NCBI RefSeq assembly: GCF_032302195.1
Contig: NZ_CP135275.1
Coordinates: 2,108,001-2,172,000 of the forward strand
Source of the DNA: Paenibacillus sp. MMS20-IR301
GTDB taxonomy: Bacteria > Bacillota > Bacilli > Paenibacillales > Paenibacillaceae
Reading direction: 5' to 3'
Length of the DNA stretch: 64,000 bases
Shown piece by piece: positions 17,991 to 26,200 of this stretch (position 1 is its first letter; each line of letters begins with the position of its first letter). The notes beneath the pieces were generated by a model. That model was not told the DNA's origin. It saw only the letters and a list, made by a program, of their open reading frames with translations, and did not search any database. A program made the translations under genes and the position numbers.

Positions 17991-18968
17991 TCACTCCACC
18001 CTTCCGCCTCTGGAGAGCACTCCGGTCTCGGCCGGTACCTCAACCTCCCGGAGCACCTGGAGCACTACCTCCGCCGGTTGTCCCTCGCGGACTCCCGGTC
18101 CGCGCTGCAGAATCAGCCGGTGGGCCAGTACAGGGACGGCCACCGCCTTGATGTCATCGGGCAGGCAATAGCTTCTGCCTTGAATCAGCGCATATCCCTG
18201 CGCTGCGCGCAGCAGGGCGAAGCCCGCCCGGGGACTGGCCCCCAGCCGGACAGACGGGGCCTTACGCGTAGCTTCGACCACGCTGATCATGTACGCCAGC
18301 AGCTCGTCGCTCACGCTGATGCCTGCGGCAAGCCGCTGCAGCGCCACAACCTGCTCGCCGCTTGCCACGGCAGCAGTGTCCTCCAGCGGGTTGTTCTCAC
18401 GGAACCGCTGCAGAATATGTACCCCCTCTTCGAAGGTGGGGTATCCGGTAGTGATCCGCATCAGGAAGCGGTCAAGCTGTGCTTCCGGCAGCGGAAAGGT
18501 CCCTTGGCTGTCAATCGGATTCTGGGTCGCGATGACCAGAAACGGCCGCTGCAGCTCATGAGTCACACCGTCGATCGTAATCTGCCGCTCCTCCATACAT
18601 TCCAGCAGACTCGACTGGGTGCGCGGGGTGGCCCGGTTAATCTCATCGGCCAGCAGGATGCTGGCGAACACCGGCCCCGGACGGAACTGGAATTCGCCGC
18701 TCCGCTGGTTGTAATAATTGATGCCGCTTAAATCTGACGGCAGCAGATCAGGTGTGAATTGAATCCGTTTGAAGGCGCAGTCGAGTGAGCGGGCCAACGT
18801 TTTGGCGAGCAGTGTTTTGCCGGTGCCGGGTACATCTTCCAGCAGGACATGGCCGTTAGCGAGCAGGGCGGTCAGCAGCAGATTCACTCCGCTTTCTTTG
18901 CCGACAATAACTTTAGACAGATTGTGACGGATTGCTTCAATAAGGGCAGTTGCTTCGGATAAATTCAT
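17991..18968 (-). CDS. MoxR-family AAA+ ATPase
   Basis: A cytosolic AAA+ ATPase of 325 residues. Walker A is in LLEDVPGTGKTLLAK, Walker B/sensor in LLADEINRATPRTQSSLLE, and the lid domain carries GASPRAG. It has the standard MoxR length. MoxR proteins act as chaperone-like remodellers for the products of the adjacent DUF58 gene. This is the first gene of the operon. A candidate promoter lies at 19066-19095. Confidence 0.93.
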   Translation of the reverse strand: MNLSEATALIEAIRHNLSKVIVGKESGVNLLLTALLANGHVLLEDVPGTGKTLLAKTLARSLDCAFKRIQFTPDLLPSDLSGINYYNQRSGEFQFRPGPVFASILLADEINRATPRTQSSLLECMEERQITIDGVTHELQRPFLVIATQNPIDSQGTFPLPEAQLDRFLMRITTGYPTFEEGVHILQRFRENNPLEDTAAVASGEQVVALQRLAAGISVSDELLAYMISVVEATRKAPSVRLGASPRAGFALLRAAQGYALIQGRSYCLPDDIKAVAVPVLAHRLILQRGPGVREGQPAEVVLQVLREVEVPAETGVLSRGGRVE

Positions 18969-19028
18969 GAATAATTACACCTTCCCATTCCTAAATCCCC
19001 CCTTACAGCGGGGCTTTTTCATGAAGTT

Positions 19029-19053
19029 GACTCAGGTACTTGGCGGGGACCCC
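19029..19053. repeat. dispersed 25-bp intergenic repeat, copy 1
   Basis: This stretch begins GACTCAGGTACTT and ends GGGGACCCC. It matches the reverse complement of 51253-51277 at 24 of 25 bases. It contains the palindrome GGGG(A)CCCC and lies in the moxR upstream region. Confidence 0.7.
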
Positions 19054-19065
19054 AGATGATAAAAA

Positions 19066-19126
19066 ATCTTAGCTTTCAAATAAATGTATGTACAATAACT
19101 TAATCATACCAGAAAGCGTGTACATT
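19066..19126 (-). promoter_or_regulatory. candidate promoter and operator of the moxR operon
   Basis: On the minus strand TTGTAC (19090-19095) and TAAGAT (19066-19071) are 18 bases apart, a plausible sigma-A promoter. Upstream at 19117-19126 is CGTGTACATT, the 10-mer shared with the azlC upstream region and the region before the dehydrogenase at 34903. Confidence 0.35.
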
Positions 19127-19148
19127 TTATAATGGAACAGCCTCACCT

Positions 19149-20255
19149 TCATTTTCCCCGCCCCTGCAGCCCCTGCTTGCCGAGCTTCATCCTGATCACA
19201 GCCACGATAAAATAATACACCGGAATACATTCAACAATCAGCCAGAAAAGCACTGTACTGAAGGCATAGTAGTCCTGGTCATACTTGGCGAGATGTCTCG
19301 AGTACAGGAAGGCTATAGTAATGGAGCAGACCGTCAGGGCAGGGACCAGCAGTTTTTTTGCCCGCTGCCCGGTTAAGTAAGCTGCACATTTGCCGGCCAC
19401 GAAGATCAGGAAGGCGCTGTGAATGAACATCGAGGAGGACCAGAAGCCAATCAGAATCGGGTCGGAATTGCCGAGCAAATCATCGTTTGAAGAGCTGCGG
19501 ACCAGCTGGAGATACGGAAATTTCAGTTCTTTACTTAAATACACCCCAAAGTTCAGCAGGGTCATCAGCCAGGACAGCAGCACAAGCAGCATGACAGCAA
19601 CCCCGGCAACGGCCAGCCGCTTCATGGTGCTTTTACTGATTTTAAATTCAGGCACAATAAACAGGAGCACCACCCATTCACTTAACCATGACATCACCGT
19701 AACCGCATCATTTGAGATCAGCCGTGGATCATGGTAATGAATAAAGGCCGGAAGCATGGCGAAGTTGGCATGTTGAACGAACAGGTAAATGCTTAAGATG
19801 AATGAAAATATAAATATAAGCGAAATACCATCGGACATATACACGATCGAGGTTACTCCAAGCTGAGCGGTGTAGATGATGACCAGCCCGATCACAATCT
19901 GGATGAAGAGCGGCGGAGTGCCGCGCAAATAATTCGCTCCGAAGAACAGGACGAAATTCTCGATGTCGTAGGAAGCGTAGTACACACACCAGCATAATAA
20001 AAGTATAACCATCAGCCGGTGCAGCCACTTGCCCATAATCTCTGCCCCGAAATCTATCCAGCCGGTCCCGGGTCTCATCCTGCCCACCTGGACCGTAAAG
20101 AACAGCGGAATCATCGCCAGAGCACAGCCGGCAATAATCCCGATCCAGCCCTGATAGCCCGAGGCTTCAATAATTCCCGGTGCAAGGAACATGGTACTCT
20201 GACCGCTCAGATATACAATTGCGAACCGGGTCAATTGCCATTTTGATGTCTGCAT
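19149..20255 (-). CDS. spore germination permease, GerAB family
   Basis: A 368-residue integral membrane protein of the GerAB branch of the amino acid/polyamine/organocation superfamily, with about ten helices. It is the germinant-binding subunit of a GerA-type receptor in the spore inner membrane. Typical opening residues FAIVYLSGQSTMFLAPGI and GWIGIIAG are visible. It lies 18 bases after the GerAC gene as the last gene of an A-C-B operon. The germinant cannot be read from sequence. Confidence 0.92.
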   Translation of the reverse strand: MQTSKWQLTRFAIVYLSGQSTMFLAPGIIEASGYQGWIGIIAGCALAMIPLFFTVQVGRMRPGTGWIDFGAEIMGKWLHRLMVILLLCWCVYYASYDIENFVLFFGANYLRGTPPLFIQIVIGLVIIYTAQLGVTSIVYMSDGISLIFIFSFILSIYLFVQHANFAMLPAFIHYHDPRLISNDAVTVMSWLSEWVVLLFIVPEFKISKSTMKRLAVAGVAVMLLVLLSWLMTLLNFGVYLSKELKFPYLQLVRSSSNDDLLGNSDPILIGFWSSSMFIHSAFLIFVAGKCAAYLTGQRAKKLLVPALTVCSITIAFLYSRHLAKYDQDYYAFSTVLFWLIVECIPVYYFIVAVIRMKLGKQGLQGRGK

Positions 20256-20273
20256 ATCCTCTTCTTCCGCTCC

Positions 20274-21437
20274 TCACTTTTCTTTACCGAAGTCTTCAAT
20301 GACGAAGCTGGTAGTTACCTCTATCTGTGCCTCGCGGCTGTAATAGTCTCCCCAGCGCTCACGCAGCTTGTCCCATACCGCCGGATAATTCCATTCCAGC
20401 AGCATGCCCAGCTGCAGCACATCTGCTCCTGCCTGCTGGGTGCTCTTTAGCGCCGCTGTAATTTCCTTCTTCACCTGCTCCTCAAGCTTGCTTACGATCA
20501 GATCACTAAGCTCATCCGCATTGCGCAGTTTGGAATCCTTGAGCGAGGTGATGCTCGCCCGGCCTTTTACTCTCAACTGAAACAGCGGACCGTCCGCGGT
20601 CATTGCGACTGAAGCAGAAGAAGTATTGTTCAGAAAAACAGAGCTGGCTGCTCCCTTCCCGTCATCATCCCATTGAATTGAATAGACAGGCAGCGCCAGC
20701 TTGCCCGCCTTATTGCCCGCCGCCCAGGCCAGAGCCCTGCCCTCTTTGACCTTCAGAATGCCGTGCATTTTCATATCCTGAAACAGCATTACTCCTCCGT
20801 TGCCGACCCAATATTCAGTTTTCCCCTGATCTGCACTTTCGGCCTTCCGGCCAAAGGACAGATAGTTCATGGCATATCCCGTATGGGAAGCCTCTGACAG
20901 CATACAATCCCGGATGGTTGTGCTAAACAAAAGATTCTCTTTCGCCATATTGCTCAGCACCTGATCCGGCAATTGCTCGAAGATCGGTGACAATTTAGGT
21001 ATCTCACTGGCCCTGCCGGGTGCAGCCATAATGAAGGTGCCCAGCGGAATTTCAGGCTGTCTTTTGAACCAAGCCAGCATATCGCCAATTCCCTGACTGG
21101 CAAACTGCTTACCTATAACGACAATTTTGATATGTGAGATTTCCAGCCGGCGGGTCAGATCCTTCTGGATCATAATGACAGCCTCCGGTATGGTTTCCGC
21201 CGTCTTGGTAATCATGGAATAGGCTTTCCCGTCCCCCGCTCCGCTGCCTCCCTGAGTGCCGGACATCAGGCGGTTGGGGAGCGGGGAGCTGATCGACACT
21301 TCAACCGTTCCCGGCTCATCCCCCGCATCAATGTACATCCCGTAGATGAAGGTTAGCTCATCCAGTTCGACCTTGGTCCAGCAGCCGGTCAGATTCAGCA
21401 CTATTCCCAGTGCGAGAAGCAGTTTGACGGCTTTCAT
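20274..21437 (-). CDS. spore germination lipoprotein, GerAC family
   Basis: A 387-residue lipoprotein subunit of the same receptor. Signal peptide MKAVKLLLALGIVLNLTGC ends in lipobox LTGC, then comes the family-typical CWTKVELDEL start of the mature protein. The C-terminal domain ends VWDKLRERWGDYYSREAQIEV, where the family usually has a W(D)..F...Y motif. Its ATG overlaps the GerAA stop by four bases. Confidence 0.93.
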   Translation of the reverse strand: MKAVKLLLALGIVLNLTGCWTKVELDELTFIYGMYIDAGDEPGTVEVSISSPLPNRLMSGTQGGSGAGDGKAYSMITKTAETIPEAVIMIQKDLTRRLEISHIKIVVIGKQFASQGIGDMLAWFKRQPEIPLGTFIMAAPGRASEIPKLSPIFEQLPDQVLSNMAKENLLFSTTIRDCMLSEASHTGYAMNYLSFGRKAESADQGKTEYWVGNGGVMLFQDMKMHGILKVKEGRALAWAAGNKAGKLALPVYSIQWDDDGKGAASSVFLNNTSSASVAMTADGPLFQLRVKGRASITSLKDSKLRNADELSDLIVSKLEEQVKKEITAALKSTQQAGADVLQLGMLLEWNYPAVWDKLRERWGDYYSREAQIEVTTSFVIEDFGKEK

Positions 21438-22882
21438 GGCTTCTGTCTCCTTTTATTCCTCCTGTCGGTAAAAGAGCTGCTGCGGTTCTTCATATACTGA
21501 GAGGGAAAGCGGAATAAGGTATCCTTCCAATCCTCCAGCACAAGCGGAGCGACAGGCTGCAGGTAAGGTGTGCCGAAGGAGCGCAAATGGACCAGATGGC
21601 CGTAAATGATAAACACGGCAATAAATACACCAATCAGCCCCATTGTTCCCCCGAGCACCAGCAGGACAAACCGCAGCAGCCGGAAGGTCAGCCCAAGCTC
21701 CAGATGGGGAATAATGTAGGAGGCAATCCCGGTAATGGACACCACAATAACCATCGGAGCCGAGACAATTCCCGCCTGGACCGCCGCCTGCCCGATTACA
21801 ATCCCGCCGATAATCGAGACCGTCTGGCCTACCGGCTTCGGAATCCGCGTACCCGCTTCACGCAGCGCCTCGAAGGTCAGTTCCATAATCAGCGCCTCTG
21901 TCAGGGCCGAGAACGGGATATTTTCGCGCGCCGAAGCAATTGTAATCAGCAGATCTGACGGAATAATCTGTGAATGGAAGGTGGTAATCGCGACATATAA
22001 TGCAGGCAGAATCATTGAGATTAATGAGAAAAAAAGCCGGACCAGCCGGATCCAGCTGCCGGCATAGAAGCTCTGGTAATAGTCTTCCGAGGACTGCAGC
22101 AGCGCAAAAAAAGTGACCGGTGTCAGCAGTGCAGACGGGGTACCGTCCTGCAGAATTCCAATCCGTCCCTCCATCAGCGAGGCCGCCACCGAGTCAGGGC
22201 GCTCCGTATATTGATAAACGGGAAACGGTGAGAACTTTCCCTGGTTCATATGCTCAGCCAAATAACTGATGCCCAGTATGCCGTCTACGGACAGGTCATC
22301 CAACTGTTTTTCCATATATGCGAGAATTTCCGGCTTGTACAGCCCCTCAATATAGACCAGATAGACATCAGTCTTCGTATATTTGCCGATGGAGAAATGC
22401 TTGGTCTTCAGATCCGCATGCTTGATCCTGTGGCGCAGCAGAGACAGATTGGTCTGGATATCCTCTATAAAAGCTTCCTGGGGGCCGATGACCACCAGTT
22501 CATTCTGCGATTCAGACACCGCCCGTTTCTGGTAATGGGCAATTTCGAAGTAATAGACATAAGGCAGATCCTCAATGCACAGCACCGGATTTCCGCTGAC
22601 AATCAGCTCCACCACCCGGTCGGGATGATAGGCTTTGATATAAGGAATAGCGAATGCTGTTCCGTGGTCCAGCCTTTCCATGAAATGAGGCCAGTCCGGC
22701 TCACTGTTCGCCTCGGATTTCAGTGGGCTGGCGACAAATTCCTGCAGGCTAAGCGTATCTACTATAGATGGAATATAAATCAGCATGCAGGCATGTCCGT
22801 ATACATTAATCGACTGGTACACAGCATCACTGCACTCCTGAAGCTGCTCTTTGATCATCTCCAGCATGACTTTGTCCGCCAC
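21434..22882 (-). CDS. spore germination receptor subunit, GerAA family
   Basis: Large membrane subunit of about 482 residues. A cytosolic N-terminal domain of some 270 residues is followed by about five helices, with family motifs in ALLTPVTFFALLQSSEDYY and MELTFEALREAGTRIPKPVGQTVSIIGGIVIGQAAV. The start is uncertain. The frame opens at a TTG (22900); I chose the GTG at 22882 because AAGGGGG lies eight bases upstream; an ATG at 22867 is also possible. It is the first gene of the operon, normally expressed in the forespore under sigma-G. Confidence 0.9.
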   Translation of the reverse strand: MADKVMLEMIKEQLQECSDAVYQSINVYGHACMLIYIPSIVDTLSLQEFVASPLKSEANSEPDWPHFMERLDHGTAFAIPYIKAYHPDRVVELIVSGNPVLCIEDLPYVYYFEIAHYQKRAVSESQNELVVIGPQEAFIEDIQTNLSLLRHRIKHADLKTKHFSIGKYTKTDVYLVYIEGLYKPEILAYMEKQLDDLSVDGILGISYLAEHMNQGKFSPFPVYQYTERPDSVAASLMEGRIGILQDGTPSALLTPVTFFALLQSSEDYYQSFYAGSWIRLVRLFFSLISMILPALYVAITTFHSQIIPSDLLITIASARENIPFSALTEALIMELTFEALREAGTRIPKPVGQTVSIIGGIVIGQAAVQAGIVSAPMVIVVSITGIASYIIPHLELGLTFRLLRFVLLVLGGTMGLIGVFIAVFIIYGHLVHLRSFGTPYLQPVAPLVLEDWKDTLFRFPSQYMKNRSSSFTDRRNKRRQKP

Positions 22883-22956
22883 CCTGCCCGCCCCCTTCAA
22901 CTCTTGGGTAATCTGGATTAGTTTGCCGGTTCAAGCCGTTATTTATGCCCGGAAGG

Positions 22957-22987
22957 CAAAAAAGGAACCGCTGGCGCGGCTCCTTAA
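22957..22987 (-). terminator. terminator of the dedA-uppP unit
   Basis: The minus-strand hairpin AAGGAGCCGC/GCGGTTCCTT around GCCA is followed by six T. It stands between uppP and the germination operon. Confidence 0.8.
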
Positions 22988-23028
22988 GTACAAGCGGGAT
23001 AGCTTCCTCTCTTTTGAATAGAAATGGT

Positions 23029-23841
23029 TTAGAGGAAAATCATTAAAAGTATGCTAACGGCAAAGCAATAATATGAAAAGTAGATCAGATTGCCTTTGGC
23101 CATAATTCCTATGAACCATCGCATTGCATAATACGTAGCCACAAGCGTTGTAATAAAAGCAATCAGGTAAGGAAGCGCCAGCTGTGCCCGGTTTGGATCA
23201 TTAGCTATATCAGAAGCGCCCAGGATGAGTCCCCCGATGCTAATGGGAATGTACAGCATGAACGAGAATTTCAATGCCGTATCCTGCTTCATGCCAACTG
23301 CTATGGAGGCTATAACCGTTGAACCGGAACGGCTGATGCCGGGAATAAGCGCTACGGCTTGAGCCAGCCCGACAATAATAGCATCCCTGACTGTTAGATT
23401 ACCGTCCCTCTTCTGTCCCCGGAGATTGCGGATGAGCCAGAGAGCGACACCTGTGATTAACAGGCTGATGGAGACGGTATGTACCGAAGTAAAGATTCGT
23501 TCGATCGAATCCTTGAACAGCACCGCAGCGGCAGCAGCAGGAATTGTGCCGAGGATGATATACATGCAGAACATGAAATCCGGCCGGTATTCAGCCTGAC
23601 GCGACTGCAGGTAACGAAATGCACCTGTGATTAGAGCTTTGATATCATTACGGAAAATAAATGTGATGGCAATAAGCGAAGCCGTATTCGTCAATATTTC
23701 GAAGGACAATCCGTTCTGTTGCATGCCCAAAAGGCGCTGCACGATAATTAAATGCCCGCTGGATGAGACGGGGATAGGTTCCGTAACCCCCTGAACAACA
23801 CCTAGCAGCATATATTTTAGCCAATCCAGCCAATTCTCCAT
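23029..23841 (-). CDS. uppP: undecaprenyl-diphosphatase UppP (BacA)
   Basis: A 270-residue membrane enzyme that dephosphorylates undecaprenyl pyrophosphate to recycle the lipid carrier of wall synthesis; overproduction gives bacitracin resistance in several species. Family motifs are present: GVVQGVTEPIPVSSSGHL with the catalytic E and S residues near 21-29, and ALIPGISRSGSTV around residue 170. The ATG follows GGAGGGG. It lies nine bases after a DedA gene, so both are co-transcribed. Confidence 0.95.
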   Translation of the reverse strand: MENWLDWLKYMLLGVVQGVTEPIPVSSSGHLIIVQRLLGMQQNGLSFEILTNTASLIAITFIFRNDIKALITGAFRYLQSRQAEYRPDFMFCMYIILGTIPAAAAAVLFKDSIERIFTSVHTVSISLLITGVALWLIRNLRGQKRDGNLTVRDAIIVGLAQAVALIPGISRSGSTVIASIAVGMKQDTALKFSFMLYIPISIGGLILGASDIANDPNRAQLALPYLIAFITTLVATYYAMRWFIGIMAKGNLIYFSYYCFAVSILLMIFL

Positions 23842-23850
23842 TGTCCCCTC

Positions 23851-24444
23851 CTAAATCTGTCTGCTTCTTAAGCGTTTGAACAGCACGTAAAACCCAAATC
23901 CCAGAATAATAATTGTAGCCGAGGGGATGATGTAAGGCTTGACGATTTCATCTACATGCTCCCACTGGGCACCTAATTTAAAGCCCAAATATACATACAA
24001 TGATGTGATGGGAAGCATGGCCAGAAAGGTATACAGACTGAACTTAAACACATTCATCCTGGCAATACCACAAGGGATGGAAATCAAAGTTCTCACCCCG
24101 GGGATAAAACGTCCGGAAAAAGCTACACCACTGCCGTACTTTTCAAAAAAACGGTCTGAGGCATCTAAATGATGGGGGCGAATCCATAAATACTTACCGT
24201 ATTTCTCAATAAAAGGTCTGCCCCCGAACCGGCCAAGGGCATATAACGTCAATGGGCCAAGCGTTCCTCCAAGGGTACCCGCAAGAATCGTAAGGACCAG
24301 TTTCATGTCTCCAAGGTAAACCCAATAACCTGCAAGCGGGAGTACAAGTTCAGCAGGTACAAATTCAAATGACAAAGCGATGACTATACCTGCATAGGAC
24401 ATACTTTTAAAGAAAAGTATAAATTCTGTGATCCATTGTGTCAT
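23851..24444 (-). CDS. DedA-family membrane protein
   Basis: A 197-residue protein with the SNARE-associated/VTT fold: about five helices and the motifs FVPAELVLPLAGYW and GRFIPGVRTLISIPCGIARM. DedA proteins of Gram-positives include flippases that return undecaprenyl phosphate across the membrane. That fits well with the UppP gene nine bases downstream: one protein makes C55-P outside, the other would bring it in. That functional coupling is inference. An AGGAGA site precedes the ATG. Confidence 0.9.
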   Translation of the reverse strand: MTQWITEFILFFKSMSYAGIVIALSFEFVPAELVLPLAGYWVYLGDMKLVLTILAGTLGGTLGPLTLYALGRFGGRPFIEKYGKYLWIRPHHLDASDRFFEKYGSGVAFSGRFIPGVRTLISIPCGIARMNVFKFSLYTFLAMLPITSLYVYLGFKLGAQWEHVDEIVKPYIIPSATIIILGFGFYVLFKRLRSRQI

Positions 24445-24500
24445 ATAGTCTCCTCCAGGATTCTAACCGTATTTAGATCATGAACTGCAGAAGGGGAACC

Positions 24501-25541
24501 TCATTCATCTCGGGAGTAATCTGCCGTTCCGACATTCTCTAAGTTTATTGAACTTCCGGTACCGGCTTCCGCTTCATTAACCAGCGCAGTAAGTGCTTGT
24601 CCGAGATCGTCTTTATCCATATACACATAAGGGCTCTTCCAATGGGATCCCACTTGTAATGAATGAATCAGCTGCGGTTTAAGTTTAGGAAAGTTGAATA
24701 ACCATTGCTGGAGATCTGCACGGGGAATATCCGTCTTCACATTCTCGCCTATGATATCCAGTATATCTGCCCAGTGGGACATTCCCTGCAGGTTCCCCAT
24801 TTTATCCAGAATCTGTTTGATCACCTGCTGCTGCCGGTCATTACGCTCGAAATCAGAAGACTCCCCTGTTCCCTGATTCGATTTACGGTACCGCACAAAG
24901 TCAAGGACCTGCTTGCCGTCCAGCTGCTGCAGCCCTTTTTTCAAATCAATATTCGTTCCATCCGCTGTATCTCTGTATTTCATATTCATATCGACATCTA
25001 TCGTCAGGCCGCCCAGCAAATCTACAGTCTCCTGCAGCATGTTAAAATTCACTACAACCATATGATTGATCGGCAGCCCCAGCAGATTGCTGAAGAAATC
25101 TTTTGTATTTGAAATAGCGCTTGCTTTATCTTTTATGTAATAGTGCGCATAATAATAATTGGCTTTATGGGCAGGCAACGATTCAGGAGTCAAGAGCAAG
25201 TCCCTGGGAAGCGATAAGAAACTCGCCGATTGGGTATCCGGATTAAAGCTGACAAGCATCAGGACATCGGTATTCATCACCCCGCCGCCTCCCGCCCGGC
25301 TGTCTACTCCGGCAAGAAGAAAGATCATCGGTTTAATGGAAACGGGCTCCTCTTGCTTCTCTGGAGCAGCAGCCGGCTGGGCGGCCGCGGCGGCGGGAGC
25401 TGCTATCCGCTGAATTGCATCATCCGTCTTTTTGTATAGATACCCGGCATACACTCCAGTTCCGATAATGGCAGCACCTGCGGCAAGACTAATGCCCATC
25501 ATAATTTTGCTTATTGTAGTCCGCTTTCGTTTGTAAAACAT
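24501..25541 (-). CDS. LytR-CpsA-Psr (LCP) family wall-polymer ligase
   Basis: A 346-residue protein: short basic cytosolic end, one membrane helix (about 15-35), an Ala/Pro-rich linker, then the LCP domain. LCP hallmarks are visible: AGVDSRAGGGGVMNTDVLMLVSF, LSLPRDLLL, and VLDFVRYRKS with the conserved Arg residues. LCP enzymes attach teichoic acids or other polymers to peptidoglycan. The start is the ATG at 25541 behind GGAGGAC; the ATG four codons earlier overlaps that site. It is the last gene downstream of a two-component system. Confidence 0.92.
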   Translation of the reverse strand: MFYKRKRTTISKIMMGISLAAGAAIIGTGVYAGYLYKKTDDAIQRIAAPAAAAAQPAAAPEKQEEPVSIKPMIFLLAGVDSRAGGGGVMNTDVLMLVSFNPDTQSASFLSLPRDLLLTPESLPAHKANYYYAHYYIKDKASAISNTKDFFSNLLGLPINHMVVVNFNMLQETVDLLGGLTIDVDMNMKYRDTADGTNIDLKKGLQQLDGKQVLDFVRYRKSNQGTGESSDFERNDRQQQVIKQILDKMGNLQGMSHWADILDIIGENVKTDIPRADLQQWLFNFPKLKPQLIHSLQVGSHWKSPYVYMDKDDLGQALTALVNEAEAGTGSSINLENVGTADYSRDE

Positions 25542-25582
25542 AATGTCCTCCATTCCGTTCCCGTACCATCATCAACCTCTGC

Positions 25583-26143
25583 TTACCGGTCCTGCTGCAC
25601 CATGGGGTTCTCATACTTTCCCTGATACGCATTGTTCGATAACAGCTGTAATTGATTATCATACAGCGTATAGATATCCAGCCCATTTCCTGCCTCTCCA
25701 AGTGACCAGCCCAGGGCAAGCTCATTATGCCCATCATCATCAACATCGAAGAATCCCGCATAATCAAGGCCGTATCCGAAGCCCTTAACTTCCGTAATTT
25801 TCTGCCATGCTTCATTTTCCTGCCTGAACAGCATCGCTTCTTTCGTAAGAATCCTGTTTCTGCTGTACTCATACACAACAACAGCTTCATCAATGCCGTC
25901 CCCGTCCATATCTCCGAAGGAGATGGCATGATCCTCATGCCCTTTGAGCGGAGTGATTAGCCGGGCGTTCTTGGGAAGCCATTTACTGAATTCCCGGCCC
26001 GTTGTGTCCCGCTGCTGGCTTGCCTCTGAGGAAGGAGGCTTTATCAGCTCTCCCGGCGATACCGGGAGTCCGCATCCTCCAAGCAAAAGTAACGATATGA
26101 ATAAGAAAACGGTCTTCCCGCATTTGCATGGCATCTGGACCAT
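25583..26143 (-). CDS. lipoprotein with FG-GAP/VCBS-like calcium-loop repeats
   Basis: A 186-residue lipoprotein with signal peptide ending LLLLGGC. Two segments carry Asp-rich loops, FGDMDGDGIDEAVVVYEY and FFDVDDDGHNELALGW, each followed by a beta strand, as in FG-GAP or VCBS beta-propeller repeats; only a partial propeller is possible at this length. The start at 26143 has a GAGGGA site; an ATG three codons on is an alternative. It lies between the histidine kinase and the LCP gene and may sense or scaffold something at the wall (inference). Confidence 0.75.
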   Translation of the reverse strand: MVQMPCKCGKTVFLFISLLLLGGCGLPVSPGELIKPPSSEASQQRDTTGREFSKWLPKNARLITPLKGHEDHAISFGDMDGDGIDEAVVVYEYSRNRILTKEAMLFRQENEAWQKITEVKGFGYGLDYAGFFDVDDDGHNELALGWSLGEAGNGLDIYTLYDNQLQLLSNNAYQGKYENPMVQQDR

Positions 26144-26200
26144 CGGCTCCCTCGCTTATGCACATGTATAGTATTGTATCTGTGAAAGAAACAAAAGTGG

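Noticed and set aside
18996..19018. CCCC-loop-GGGG-C-TTTTT hairpin pointing to the plus strand
   Set aside because: It looks like a terminator, but no plus-strand gene precedes it within 5 kb, and its minus-strand tail is weak, so I did not list it as one.
25489..25938. Open frame of 149 codons overlapping the repeat lipoprotein gene and the LCP start
   Set aside because: It is out of frame with two well-supported genes and has no signal for translation.
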